Positions 36,501-45,158 of a stretch of DNA of 64,000 nucleotides are shown piece by piece. The stretch lies in NCBI GenBank assembly GCA_024636975.1, contig JAGXGA010000048.1, positions 1-64,000 on the forward strand, given 5' to 3'. Under the pieces are notes generated by a model. That model saw nothing but the letters and a program-made list of their open reading frames with translations, did no database searches and had not been told where the DNA came from. Position numbers and translations under genes: made by a program. Positions within the stretch are counted from its first letter, which is position 1, and the number at the start of each line of letters is the position of its first letter. This DNA is from Mariniphaga sp. GTDB lineage: Bacteria > Bacteroidota > Bacteroidia > Bacteroidales > Prolixibacteraceae.

Positions 36501-38237
36501 CTATTCCCTCATGAACTTGCAAAAAAAATAACCTCTGATGATTGGGAAGTTATTAATAATGGAAAAATTTTAGTTTTAGATGAAGATTTAAATGATAAAA
36601 ATTATACAACAATCAAGTTTCCAATAGTTTCAGAAAACAAGCAATTTCTTGCCGGATTTACTATTGATATCACCGAAAGAAAAAGGAATGAAATTGAATT
36701 GATAAAAGCCAAAGAAAAAGCAGAAGAAAGTGAACAACGATTTAGATCATTAATTGAAAATGCTCCTGACGGTGTTGTAATTTTTAATGAGAGCGGTAAA
36801 ATTATTTACGTTAGCCCAAACGCTGCACGACTCTTTGGTTACAGTGTAAATGACGTTATTGGACATTCTGGAGATGAATTTACACACCCCGATGATTTAC
36901 CACTCGTATTAAAAACAATTGAAACCATTTTTAACAATCCTTTGCAGAAACCAATAGTGAATTACCGTTTTAGGCGGAAAAATGGCGAATATCGGTGGAT
37001 AGAAACTACCTTTACCAATTTATTATCGGATAAGGCCATTCATGGAATTATTTTGAATTTTTCTGATGTTACTGAACGAAGGCAAATATTAGAAGATCTG
37101 GTAACTGCCAAAGATAAAGCAGAAGAGAGCGACCGGCTAAAATCGGCATTTCTGGCAAATATGAGTCATGAAATTCGCACTCCTATGAATGGTATTCTGG
37201 GTTTTACCAATTTATTGCGTGAATCAAACAATTCCCCTGCTGAAAGAAATGAATATTTTCAAATTATTCAGGACAGCGGCGATAGATTGTTGAATACCGT
37301 GGAGGATATAATGGAAATATCCAGAATTGAAACAAACCAAATAACACTGTCAATTGAAAAAATAAACATAAGCGATCATCTGAAAAACCTCACAATATTT
37401 TTTGAGCCAGAATACAAAAAGAAAAATCTGGTTTTGTATATTGAAGATAATCTGCAGGAGCACGAAAAAATCATTTACACCGATAAAACTAAATTAGATT
37501 CCATACTTACAAACCTGTTAAAAAATGCCATCAAATTTACATACAAAGGTCACATTTCAGTAAGTCTCCATAAAACAGAAAATTTGCTGAACATAGCTGT
37601 TAAAGATACAGGTATAGGTATTCCTGATGATAAACTGGAAGTAATATTCGATCGTTTTGTTCAGGCTGAAATGGGATTAACAAGAGGATATGAAGGCACT
37701 GGTCTAGGCTTGTCCATTGCTAAATCTTATGCCACCCTTCTGGAAGGTAGTTTATCAGTTAAATCAGAATTGGGTAAAGGCTCCACGTTCTACTTTTCAA
37801 TTCCCTGCAACCATAATAATCAGATATCTGTAAATTACAGAAAAACGCCCCTAAATAATGAGTCCGACATTCCGGAGAACCTTAAGATTTTAATCGTTGA
37901 GGATGATCACTCTGCTGGTATTCTACTTAAAATGATGTTTAAAAATAAATGTAAGGAATTGTTTTTTGCAAAGAATGGTATCGAAGCTATCACTAACATG
38001 AAAGAATACCCTGGTATTAATTTGATCCTTATGGATTTAAAAATGCCGGGAATGGATGGATACGAAGCTTCAGGTAAAATAAAACAAATCAACAATAACG
38101 TCAAAATCATTGCCCAAACTGCTTTTGCACTCAAAGGCGACAAAGAAAAAGCGCTCGCTGCCGGTTGCGACGAGTATATAACAAAGCCCATCAATAAGAA
38201 ACAATTATTCTCTCTTATAAATAAATGCTTTTCATGA
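33543..38237 (+). CDS. Nine-PAS hybrid sensor histidine kinase/response regulator
   Basis: 1564 aa and no membrane segment. I count nine PAS domains: about 28-150, 165-290, 300-420, 423-545, 550-675, 676-800, 800-925, 935-1060 and 1065-1190, most ending in the 'DITERK' linker. Then HisKA with His1209 in 'ANMSHEIRTPMNGILGF', HATPase_c ('NLLKNAIKFTYKG', 'VKDTGIGIPD', 'GTGLGLS'), and a C-terminal receiver with Asp1498 in 'LILMDLKMPGMDGYEA'. PAS domains often hold haem, flavin or small ligands; none shows a diagnostic cofactor motif I can point to (no NCRFL). No HTH output: phosphate may move on to another protein. Confidence 0.93.
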   Translation: MSKSTFTGIQGESPKKKKSTLRKELYASEIRYRRLFETAQDGILILDAETGQIVDVNPFLIDLLGYSKSEFIEKSVWEIGAFQDIIENKDKFFELQQKEYVRYEDLPLETSDGSKIHVEFVSNVYLVENNKVIQCQIRDITARKKAEAVFEKTGKELAEIKKTADEINKFTENILNTVREPLLVIDKKLRVIKASRSFYNFFKVTSSETIGKLIYELGNHQWDIPKLKDLLEKILPEKNSFDNYEVEHNFSTIGKRVMLLNARQVKRAFGKEQVILLAIEDITERKGKEESLKEKHRSTSEFLNILLNHLHTPIIIWDTSMIIKRFNRQFELLSGYSSAEVIDKKINFLFPIEKIEQTLELLKNHLDGEQDDIEIEIVTKNNIIKTVLWNSSRILDEEGKNIIATISQDITSRRQSELALRKSESHLRTLVKTIPDLIWLKDTNGVYLSCNPMFEHFFGARETEIIGKTDYDFVDQELADLFRENDRKAMKAGKPTCNEEWITYANDGHRVFLDTIKTPMYDFNGKLIGVLGIGRDNTQPKLAEQKVRASEKRFRAIFDQAPIAIALVDLQGHPILSNVRLAKMLGYSKEELAKMMFTEFTHPEDIDKDLNQFTDLIAGKISGYSMEKRFIHKNKNIIWANLFITALNDNNDVPQEITGMAEDITERKQAEQEIAMLAHSLKSISECVSITDLENKILFVNESFLKTYGYELNELIGKDISIVRSKNNEQAQLDEILPTTLQGEWHGELMNRKKDGTEFPVYLSTTMIKVQENKVLGLIGVAYDITERKKNHNEIKFQADLINNVGQAIMATDLEGTVIYWNNAAEKIYGWSPSEAIGQNIMDLTPARQTKEQAIEIMQKLGEGKTWTGEFHVKRKDGSSFPAFVTDTPMLDSNGELTGIIGISSDITERKLAEKQIIDAKERAEESEEKNKDMHNLLSNFIKHSPIYSFIKFVEPNLSKVVYASDNYLDMIGINASEMIDKTMYELFPHELAKKITSDDWEVINNGKILVLDEDLNDKNYTTIKFPIVSENKQFLAGFTIDITERKRNEIELIKAKEKAEESEQRFRSLIENAPDGVVIFNESGKIIYVSPNAARLFGYSVNDVIGHSGDEFTHPDDLPLVLKTIETIFNNPLQKPIVNYRFRRKNGEYRWIETTFTNLLSDKAIHGIILNFSDVTERRQILEDLVTAKDKAEESDRLKSAFLANMSHEIRTPMNGILGFTNLLRESNNSPAERNEYFQIIQDSGDRLLNTVEDIMEISRIETNQITLSIEKINISDHLKNLTIFFEPEYKKKNLVLYIEDNLQEHEKIIYTDKTKLDSILTNLLKNAIKFTYKGHISVSLHKTENLLNIAVKDTGIGIPDDKLEVIFDRFVQAEMGLTRGYEGTGLGLSIAKSYATLLEGSLSVKSELGKGSTFYFSIPCNHNNQISVNYRKTPLNNESDIPENLKILIVEDDHSAGILLKMMFKNKCKELFFAKNGIEAITNMKEYPGINLILMDLKMPGMDGYEASGKIKQINNNVKIIAQTAFALKGDKEKALAAGCDEYITKPINKKQLFSLINKCFS

Positions 38238-38518
38238 AGTATTGATTCAATAAATAAAGGGATTTAAATCAAATCAATAAAAATCAAAAATTACAAGTGA
38301 ATATGTAATAAAATCTCTTGTAATAGTATTTCGTTAAATCAACCAGGAAGAGAACAAGTTTTGTTGTTATCCGGTTAGATCCCGTCAGGTTGGTAATTTA
38401 CCTGGCTTCAATCTCACACAAATAATTTTCACTTATTGTTGCACGTTTCTCATTGATTTATTTACTTTTAGAGAACCTTACTACGTAGTAAGCATCTTGG
38501 ACGTAAGAAAATATTAAC
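38238..38518. other. Intergenic region before the GAF/PAS kinase gene
   Basis: 281 bp, AT-rich, containing the promoter described at 38439-38470. No other features seen. Confidence 0.4.
38439..38470 (+). promoter_or_regulatory. Promoter of the three-gene kinase/regulator operon
   Basis: TTG (38439-38441), 21 bp, TACTTTTA (38463-38470; 5 of 6 defined bases of TAnnTTTG). Transcription would start near 38477, 42 bp before the ATG of the first of three overlapping genes. Confidence 0.4.
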
Positions 38519-41113
38519 ATGGAAAATCGACAAACCATCTCCATCAGGGAAAGCGGGCAAACCGTAAAAATAGGTTCCGGATTAAAGCCCGAAAATGTGT
38601 CTTCCTTAATTCATAAATGGCAATACTTAATTGATGTCACAGCTAAAAATGCAGATGTGCCATCGGGTTATTTACTGAAGCTAAACGAAAATTCCATTGA
38701 GGTTTTGGTGAAAAGCAATTCTGAAGGAAATTCTTATGAAGCCAGCGAGGATGCAAAACTGATATATAGATTGTATAGCGAAACGGTGATTGGAACCCAA
38801 AAACAACTTCTGGTACCTGACATCACTAAAAACAAAGTCTGGAAAGAAAACTACCCCGATGTGAATATCAACATGATTTCTTACCTTGGTTTGCCCATCA
38901 ACTGGCCCGACGGAAAAGTTTTTGGAACAGTTTGCCTTCTCGACAAAAAGGAAAACAGCTACAACCAAAATTATATCGATTTGCTGAACCTGGTAAAAAT
39001 TCAAATTGAAACCGATTTACAGTTGCTGATTGCCAACATGGAACTTACCGAACAAAGCAAGGAACTCAAACAAACAGAAAAATCTGAGTTCAGGGATATT
39101 TCCGAACAGAAAAAGCCGGCTGAAGAACAAACTAAAAGTTTAACCCTTTTAAACAACCTTGCTACACAGGTTCCCGGAGTGGTTTACCAATACCGGCTTT
39201 ATCCTGATGGCCGATCTGCTTTTCCCTATTCCAGTCCGGGCATGTGGGATATTTATGAGGTTACCCCTGAAGAGGTTCAGGAAGATGCTTCACTGGTTTT
39301 TACCCGTATCCATCCTGATGATTATGATTATATTGTAGAAACGATTACTGAATCGGCAAAAAACCAAACCATTTACGAGAGCGAATTTCGGGTTATCTTA
39401 CCAAAACAGGGTTTGCGGTGGAGGCGCTCCAATGCCAAACCCGAATTACTGGAAGACGGTAGTACACTGTGGCATGGGATCATTATCGACATAACCGACC
39501 GAAAGAAATCGGAAGAAGCCCTTTCCCATTCTCATGAATTGATGAAATATATTATCGACCACAATCAAAGTTCGGTTGCTGTGCTTGATAAAAGTTTAAA
39601 ATACTTGTTTATTAGCCAACGCTATTTACGTGATTACCGGGTAAAAGAAAAGAATATTATAGGGAAACATCACTATGAGGTTTTTCCTGATACGCCTGAA
39701 AAATGGAAAAAAGTGCATCAAAAAGCGTTGAAAGGAAAAGCATTACGGGCAGATGAAGATGTTTTTTACAGGAAAGACGGGACTTTTGACTGGACCCGTT
39801 GGGAATGCCGCCCCTGGTATGAAGCCGATGGCTCCATTGGTGGGATTATTCTTTATTTGGAGGTTATTAGCGAACAAAAAAGAAAAGAAGAAGAAATTAA
39901 AAAATTAAACGAGCGTCTCGAAATTCTGATTGATTCGGTTCAGCGTCTCGCCACAGCCCAGTCTCTCGAAGCTGTACAGGAAATGGTGACCCAATCAGCC
40001 CGTAAACTGATTGGTGCCGATGGTGCCACTTTGATTTTCAGGGAAAACAACAACTGTTTTTATGCAGATGAAGATGCTATTCAACCGCTTTGGAAAGGAA
40101 ATAAATTTCACATGCATTCGTGCATCAGCGGATGGGTAATGCAAAATAAAAAATCGGTTGTTATTGAAGATGTATTTGCCGATGAGCGTATTCCGAAAGA
40201 CATTTACAATCATACATTTATAAAAAGCCTCGCCATGGTACCGGTAACTATTTTAGAACCAATCGGTGCCATTGGCAACTACTGGAAAGAGAAATACAAA
40301 CCTACCGAAACTGAATTGCAGCTGCTTCAAACCCTTGCCGATGCAACAGCGCGTGCCATTGAAAACATTAACTTATATGCCGAACTGGAAGAACGGGTTA
40401 AGCAGCGAACCGAGCAATTGCAAACGGTTAACAAGGAGCTGGAAACCTTTACCTATTCGGTATCGCACGACCTGAAAGCGCCTTTGCGTGGAATTGTGGG
40501 GTACAGCAAGTTACTGCTCGATGATTATAGCGATAGCCTGAACGAAGAAGCTGCCCATTTTATTAAAACCATTCGCAGTTCTACGCTGCAAATGAATCAA
40601 CTCATCGATGATTTACTCAGCTATTCGCGCCTCGAACGCAGGCAGATGAAACAGGAACCAATAGTATTAAAAAATTACGTACAATCAATAGTTTCAAGCT
40701 ATCAGGAAGAACTGGACAATAAAGGTATGAAAATGGAAATTAAAATACCTTCAGTAAAAATTATTACAGATTTAACCGGACTTTCTATTGCACTGCGCAA
40801 TTATATTGAAAATGCCATTAAGTTTTCAGATGAACAAAAGTCCCCGCTCATAAAAATTGGCTATGAAGAGAATCCGGAAAGTTGGCTCATACATGTAAAA
40901 GATAATGGTGTTGGTTTTGATATGAAATACCACGATCGTATATTTGAAATTTTTCAGCGGTTGCACCTGCCCGAGGATTTTCCCGGCACAGGAATAGGGC
41001 TGGCAATGGTGACTAAAGCTTTGCAACGAATGGGCGGAAAAGCTTGGGCGGAAAGCACTCCCGGTGAGGGATCAACTTTTTTTATTGAAATACCAAAAAA
41101 TAAATCAATATGA
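38519..41113 (+). CDS. GAF-PAS-PAS-GAF sensor histidine kinase
   Basis: 864 aa, cytoplasmic. Domains: GAF (about 20-170), PAS (about 215-335, with 'RIHPDDYDYIV'), PAS (about 340-460), second GAF (about 470-620, 'SARKLIGADGATLIF'), a coiled coil, HisKA with His650 in 'YSVSHDLKAPLRGIVGYS' and HATPase_c ('IENAIKFSDE', 'VKDNGVGFD', 'GTGIGLA'). The kinase core is of the phytochrome-like (bacteriophytochrome/Rcp1) kind. It has no receiver of its own. Its stop overlaps the ATG of the receiver gene by 4 bp, so the two form a two-component pair. Confidence 0.92.
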   Translation: MENRQTISIRESGQTVKIGSGLKPENVSSLIHKWQYLIDVTAKNADVPSGYLLKLNENSIEVLVKSNSEGNSYEASEDAKLIYRLYSETVIGTQKQLLVPDITKNKVWKENYPDVNINMISYLGLPINWPDGKVFGTVCLLDKKENSYNQNYIDLLNLVKIQIETDLQLLIANMELTEQSKELKQTEKSEFRDISEQKKPAEEQTKSLTLLNNLATQVPGVVYQYRLYPDGRSAFPYSSPGMWDIYEVTPEEVQEDASLVFTRIHPDDYDYIVETITESAKNQTIYESEFRVILPKQGLRWRRSNAKPELLEDGSTLWHGIIIDITDRKKSEEALSHSHELMKYIIDHNQSSVAVLDKSLKYLFISQRYLRDYRVKEKNIIGKHHYEVFPDTPEKWKKVHQKALKGKALRADEDVFYRKDGTFDWTRWECRPWYEADGSIGGIILYLEVISEQKRKEEEIKKLNERLEILIDSVQRLATAQSLEAVQEMVTQSARKLIGADGATLIFRENNNCFYADEDAIQPLWKGNKFHMHSCISGWVMQNKKSVVIEDVFADERIPKDIYNHTFIKSLAMVPVTILEPIGAIGNYWKEKYKPTETELQLLQTLADATARAIENINLYAELEERVKQRTEQLQTVNKELETFTYSVSHDLKAPLRGIVGYSKLLLDDYSDSLNEEAAHFIKTIRSSTLQMNQLIDDLLSYSRLERRQMKQEPIVLKNYVQSIVSSYQEELDNKGMKMEIKIPSVKIITDLTGLSIALRNYIENAIKFSDEQKSPLIKIGYEENPESWLIHVKDNGVGFDMKYHDRIFEIFQRLHLPEDFPGTGIGLAMVTKALQRMGGKAWAESTPGEGSTFFIEIPKNKSI

Positions 41114-41544
41114 CCGAAACTCATTGCAATCAGCCGATTTTACTTGTCGAAGACAATCCTGTAGATTTGGATCTTACTATTCGTGCATTAAAATCACAAA
41201 AACTCGATAACCCGATTTTAACCGCCCGCGATGGTGAAGAAGCGCTGACTTTTATCGAAAAATGGGAAAATGGGGAACCACTACCAGTTGTTATTTTGCT
41301 CGATTTAAAAATGCCAAAATTAAACGGGCTGGAAGTGCTGAAAGTACTAAAAAAGCACCCACAATTTAAAACCATTCCTGTAGTGGTTCTTACCACATCT
41401 TCCGAATCGTCCGATGTACGGGAGGCTTATCAGCTTGGCGCCAATTCGTACATTGTAAAACCGGTTGATTTTGAAAAGTTCCTCGAAGTAGCCAAACAAA
41501 TCGATTTATATTGGAGAGTATTGAACAGGCCTGATAATGTTTGA
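41110..41544 (+). CDS. Single-domain response regulator (Rcp1-like)
   Basis: 144 aa, receiver domain only. Acidic pair in 'LLVEDNPVDLDLTIRALK', phospho-acceptor Asp65 in 'VILLDLKMPKLNGLEVL', Thr in 'VVLTTSSESSD' and Lys in 'SYIVKPVDF'. The 'EDNPVD' form with an insertion after the first helix is typical of Rcp1-type partners of phytochrome-like kinases. Overlaps the upstream kinase gene by 4 bp and the downstream hybrid kinase gene by 8 bp: very likely phosphorylated by the first and passing its signal by protein contact. Confidence 0.93.
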   Translation: MTETHCNQPILLVEDNPVDLDLTIRALKSQKLDNPILTARDGEEALTFIEKWENGEPLPVVILLDLKMPKLNGLEVLKVLKKHPQFKTIPVVVLTTSSESSDVREAYQLGANSYIVKPVDFEKFLEVAKQIDLYWRVLNRPDNV

Positions 41545-44500
41545 AATACCTGAACTTATGAGAATTTTATTACTTGAAGACAGCGCTTCTGATTCGATTC
41601 TTACCATACGTGAGTTGAAACAAAATTTACCCGGTTGTGAAATTGAGCATGCTGAGACCTTGCTAAAGGCGCGGAAATTGCTTGCTGGGGAAAGACCATT
41701 TAATTTAGCTTTACTCGACATGCAACTTCCCGACGGGAACGGGATGGATATTTTGATGGAGATCAGGCAAAAAAAAATGGACATGGCAGTCGCCATTCTT
41801 ACCGGTTCGGGCGATGAGGAAGTGGCTGCCGCAGCACTAAAAGCCGGCGCCGACGATTACATGGTTAAACAGCCAGGATATATTTATAAAATCCCCCAAT
41901 TAGTTGAATTTGCCATAAAAAGCCACAAAAATATCCGGTGGCGCGACTCAAATTTAATTAAAGTTCTTCACATCGAGCACAATGCAGCCGATGTTGATTT
42001 GACGAACCGCCATATGACCCGTTTCGCTCCTTACATACGGATTAAAAACGTCGCCACCGGGGAGGAAGCTATAAAAATATTACCTGATAAAGAAACAAAT
42101 CCTGCAACATGGGATTACCAGGTTATTTTAATGGATTTCCAGCTTCCGGGAATGAATGCACTGGAAGTGATCAAGGAATTAAGGCGGGAGCGAAATCTCG
42201 ATATCCCGGTTATTATTGTTACCGGACAGGGAAATGAAGAGGTAGCGGTTCAGGCATTAAAGATGGGAGCCAATGAATACCTCGTAAAACGGGAAAACTA
42301 CCTTACACGGCTTCCATCGCTTATTTCGGGCGCCTATGAGCATTGCGAATTAAAACGCAAACAAAAAGCGCTTAAAGACAGCGAAGCCAGTTATCGACTC
42401 CTGGCCGAAAACTCTGGCGATGTAATCTTTACCCTCGATTTTGATTTGAATTTTACATACATCAGTCCGGCCATTTATGCTCAGCGTGGTTACTGTCCGG
42501 AGGAGATTATAAACCGAAATATTTCTAAAACCATAACACCTGCAACCAGTAATAAAGTAAAACAACTTTTTGATAAATATATTCCCTCCATTAAAAGTGG
42601 AATAGCTTCTCCTGATCCGTTAATAGAGGAACTTGAAGTTTTTAAAAAAGATGGTTCTACAATTTGGGTTGAGGTTAAAATTTCTGTATTAAACGATTCG
42701 AAGGGAAAACCTATAGGGGTTCTGGGTGTTTCGCGCGATATTTCAATTCGGAAAGCTGCACAAAACGAACTCCGCAAACTTTCGCGTGCTGTTGTTCAAA
42801 GCCCCGATTCAATAATTATTACGGATAAAGATGGGAAAATTGAGTTTGTGAATCCCAAATTTACGCAAATAACTGGCTATAAATGGGAGGAAGCAATAGG
42901 TAATAATCCGCGTATTTTAAATTCGGGAGTACATCCACAATCTTTTTATAAAGAAATTTGGGATACAATTCTGGCAGGTAATGACTGGTATGGAGAGTTC
43001 CGGAATAAAAAGAAAAATGGCGAGCTTTACTGGGAAAGTGCAAGCATCTCTTCACTGACTAATGATGAAGGTGAGATTACCCATTTGGTGGCAGTTAAAG
43101 AGGATATTACAGACAGAAAAAACACCGAAGAACTGTTGAAATATCATTCGGAATTGCAGCAAATTCTTTTAAAAATTGCTTCTGAATACATTCATGTTCG
43201 TGCTGACGATTTTGAAAATTCAATATATGTATCATTGGAAGAAATGGGTCGTTTTGCAAAGGCCGACCGTGCATATATTTTTCAATACAATTGGGAAAAA
43301 AGGGTAGCAATCAATACGTTTGAATGGTGTGCCGAAAATATTATTCCCCAAATTAATGAATTTCAACAAGTTCCCATGAATGATTTTTCTCAATGGGTGG
43401 AAAAACAAATAAAAGGGGAAGAAATTTTTATTGCTGATGTATGCAAACTGTCTGACGATGATACCCTGAAACCGTTTCTGGAACAGCAGGATGTTAAAAG
43501 TGTGATTGCTATCCCTATGATGGATGGTGAAGTTTGTATTGGTTTTGTGGGATTCGACTGGGTGAAAAGCTGTCATATATACAATGATGAAGAAAAATTA
43601 TTACTGAGTCTTTATGCACAATTGCTTGTAAATGTAAAAAACCGTTTAGACCTTGAAAAAACCCTTGTTATTGAAAAAGACAGGGCCGAAGCTGCCGACC
43701 GCCTCAAAACAGCTTTTCTGAATAACATTTCACACGAAGTTCGCACTCCACTGAATGGAATTTTGGGTTTTGGACAGATGATTGCTGAACCTGATTTGTC
43801 ACAGGACGAAAAGGAGATATACTTTAAAATGTTACAACAAAGCATTGATCGCTTGGTCAACACCATAACCGACTTTATGGACATATCGCTGATTGCTTCA
43901 GACAACTTAACGGTTAACAGGGAAGAGTTTCCAATCTCAACATTGTTCAGTGAATTGAGCGAATTGTATGAAGAGCAATGTAAGGAAAAAGGCCTGAAAT
44001 TTATGCTGTCCCTGCCACCAGGCAATGAAAAAGTGGAACTGGAATCGGATGTTGAGTTGCTCAGAAAAGTATTCAATCACCTGTTAAGCAATGCTCTGAA
44101 ATTTACCAGCGAAGGAATTGTTAAATTAGGATACACGTTTAAAAAGAATGCCATTGAATGTTTTGTTGAGGATACAGGGATAGGAATTGATAAGAAAATG
44201 CAGGCTTTAGTTTTCAACAACTTTACCCAGGAAGATACGCGCATTTCCCGCAATTACGAGGGTAGCGGACTTGGCCTCTCCATTTCAAAAAGGTTGGTTC
44301 AATTACTTGACGGAGAAATAGCACTGAAATCAGAAAAAGGGAAAGGAACTACTGTTAGCTTTACTTTGCCGCATACATCAGAGGCAACTGAATATGAAAA
44401 AAACGGAAGCTTGAAACAAGTAGCCGGTGGCATGATAGTGTTAATTGCTGAAGACGATTATGTGAACCGACGGTACATAGAAACCATCCTGAAAAAAGAT

Positions 44501-44800
44501 GGAATTCAGTTTGTCTCTGTTGCAGATGGAATACAGGCAGTTGAGCAGTGCCTCAAAAATAATGAAATCGGGATTGTGCTTATGGATTTAAAAATGCCTG
44601 TGATGGATGGACTGGAGGCTACCCGTCAAATTAAAGATGTAAAACCGGAACTGCCTGTTATTGCAATTACAGCCCAGGTAACACAGGCCGACAGAGAAAA
44701 AGCAATAAACGCAGGCTGTGATGACTATTTGCCAAAACCAATAAAAAAAGAAATTCTACTTTTAAAAGTTAAACAATACATGTCTCAATATAGTGAGTAA
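41537..44800 (+). CDS. Hybrid histidine kinase with two N-terminal and one C-terminal receiver domains
   Basis: 1087 aa. REC1 (about 8-125, Asp61 in 'LALLDMQLPDGNG'), REC2 (about 140-270, Asp200 in 'VILMDFQLPGMNA'), PAS (about 285-405), PAS (about 410-530), GAF (about 545-695), HisKA with His733 in 'NNISHEVRTPLNGILGFG', HATPase_c ('LLSNALKFTSEG', 'VEDTGIGID', 'GSGLGLS'), REC3 (about 970-1085, Asp1017 in 'VLMDLKMPVMDGLEA'). REC2 starts 'VLHIEHNAAD', so the second acidic metal ligand is His and its phosphorylation may be altered. The tandem N-terminal receivers suggest that it takes input from other kinases. An internal ATG at 41558 is an alternative start; the 8-bp overlap with the regulator gene favours 41537. 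Confidence 0.93.
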   Translation: MFEIPELMRILLLEDSASDSILTIRELKQNLPGCEIEHAETLLKARKLLAGERPFNLALLDMQLPDGNGMDILMEIRQKKMDMAVAILTGSGDEEVAAAALKAGADDYMVKQPGYIYKIPQLVEFAIKSHKNIRWRDSNLIKVLHIEHNAADVDLTNRHMTRFAPYIRIKNVATGEEAIKILPDKETNPATWDYQVILMDFQLPGMNALEVIKELRRERNLDIPVIIVTGQGNEEVAVQALKMGANEYLVKRENYLTRLPSLISGAYEHCELKRKQKALKDSEASYRLLAENSGDVIFTLDFDLNFTYISPAIYAQRGYCPEEIINRNISKTITPATSNKVKQLFDKYIPSIKSGIASPDPLIEELEVFKKDGSTIWVEVKISVLNDSKGKPIGVLGVSRDISIRKAAQNELRKLSRAVVQSPDSIIITDKDGKIEFVNPKFTQITGYKWEEAIGNNPRILNSGVHPQSFYKEIWDTILAGNDWYGEFRNKKKNGELYWESASISSLTNDEGEITHLVAVKEDITDRKNTEELLKYHSELQQILLKIASEYIHVRADDFENSIYVSLEEMGRFAKADRAYIFQYNWEKRVAINTFEWCAENIIPQINEFQQVPMNDFSQWVEKQIKGEEIFIADVCKLSDDDTLKPFLEQQDVKSVIAIPMMDGEVCIGFVGFDWVKSCHIYNDEEKLLLSLYAQLLVNVKNRLDLEKTLVIEKDRAEAADRLKTAFLNNISHEVRTPLNGILGFGQMIAEPDLSQDEKEIYFKMLQQSIDRLVNTITDFMDISLIASDNLTVNREEFPISTLFSELSELYEEQCKEKGLKFMLSLPPGNEKVELESDVELLRKVFNHLLSNALKFTSEGIVKLGYTFKKNAIECFVEDTGIGIDKKMQALVFNNFTQEDTRISRNYEGSGLGLSISKRLVQLLDGEIALKSEKGKGTTVSFTLPHTSEATEYEKNGSLKQVAGGMIVLIAEDDYVNRRYIETILKKDGIQFVSVADGIQAVEQCLKNNEIGIVLMDLKMPVMDGLEATRQIKDVKPELPVIAITAQVTQADREKAINAGCDDYLPKPIKKEILLLKVKQYMSQYSE

Positions 44801-45158
44801 GCAATTCAATCGTTATATCTTTTTTTTAGATGCATTTTGGCAATGGATAGTCTTGTTAATTTTTTTCTACTTGATTATAACATACATAGTATAAATGCAA
44901 GGGGTGGATTAAAAGAACGAAAGGGGGATTGATCGAATTGAAAATGAAAGTACAAACCACACCAAAGGAGAGCCATGATACCCAATCCTGCCTAAAGCAA
45001 CATCGAAACTCGTCCCCCTTTTGGGTATATCGCGTCCACAAAACGACGAAAGTTACTGCCAAAGCCTGCCCGACTACGTTCAGGCGGGGGGGAATGAAAG
45101 GGGATTGATTGATCCGAGAATGAAAGTATAATTTACACCAAAAGAGAGAATTTACAGC
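44801..45158. other. Repeat-bearing intergenic region
   Basis: 358 bp between convergent genes, with two related segments: around 44918-44972 and 45096-45148. Each begins with a G-run and GGGGATTGAT, then has 'AATGAAAGTA' and 'ACACCAAA(G/A)GAGAG'. A G-run plus GATTGAT also occurs near 189-203. No gene seen. Confidence 0.5.
44918..45148. repeat. Direct repeat pair (GGGGATTGAT ... CACCAAAnGAGAG)
   Basis: Two degenerate copies of about 54 bp, 178 bp apart, each starting GAAAGG(G)GGATTGAT, followed by AATGAAAGTA and ACACCAAA(G/A)GAGAG. The region in between has an unrelated sequence with 'GGGTAT'/'ATACCC' stems. Looks like the ends of a decayed non-coding element. Confidence 0.5.
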
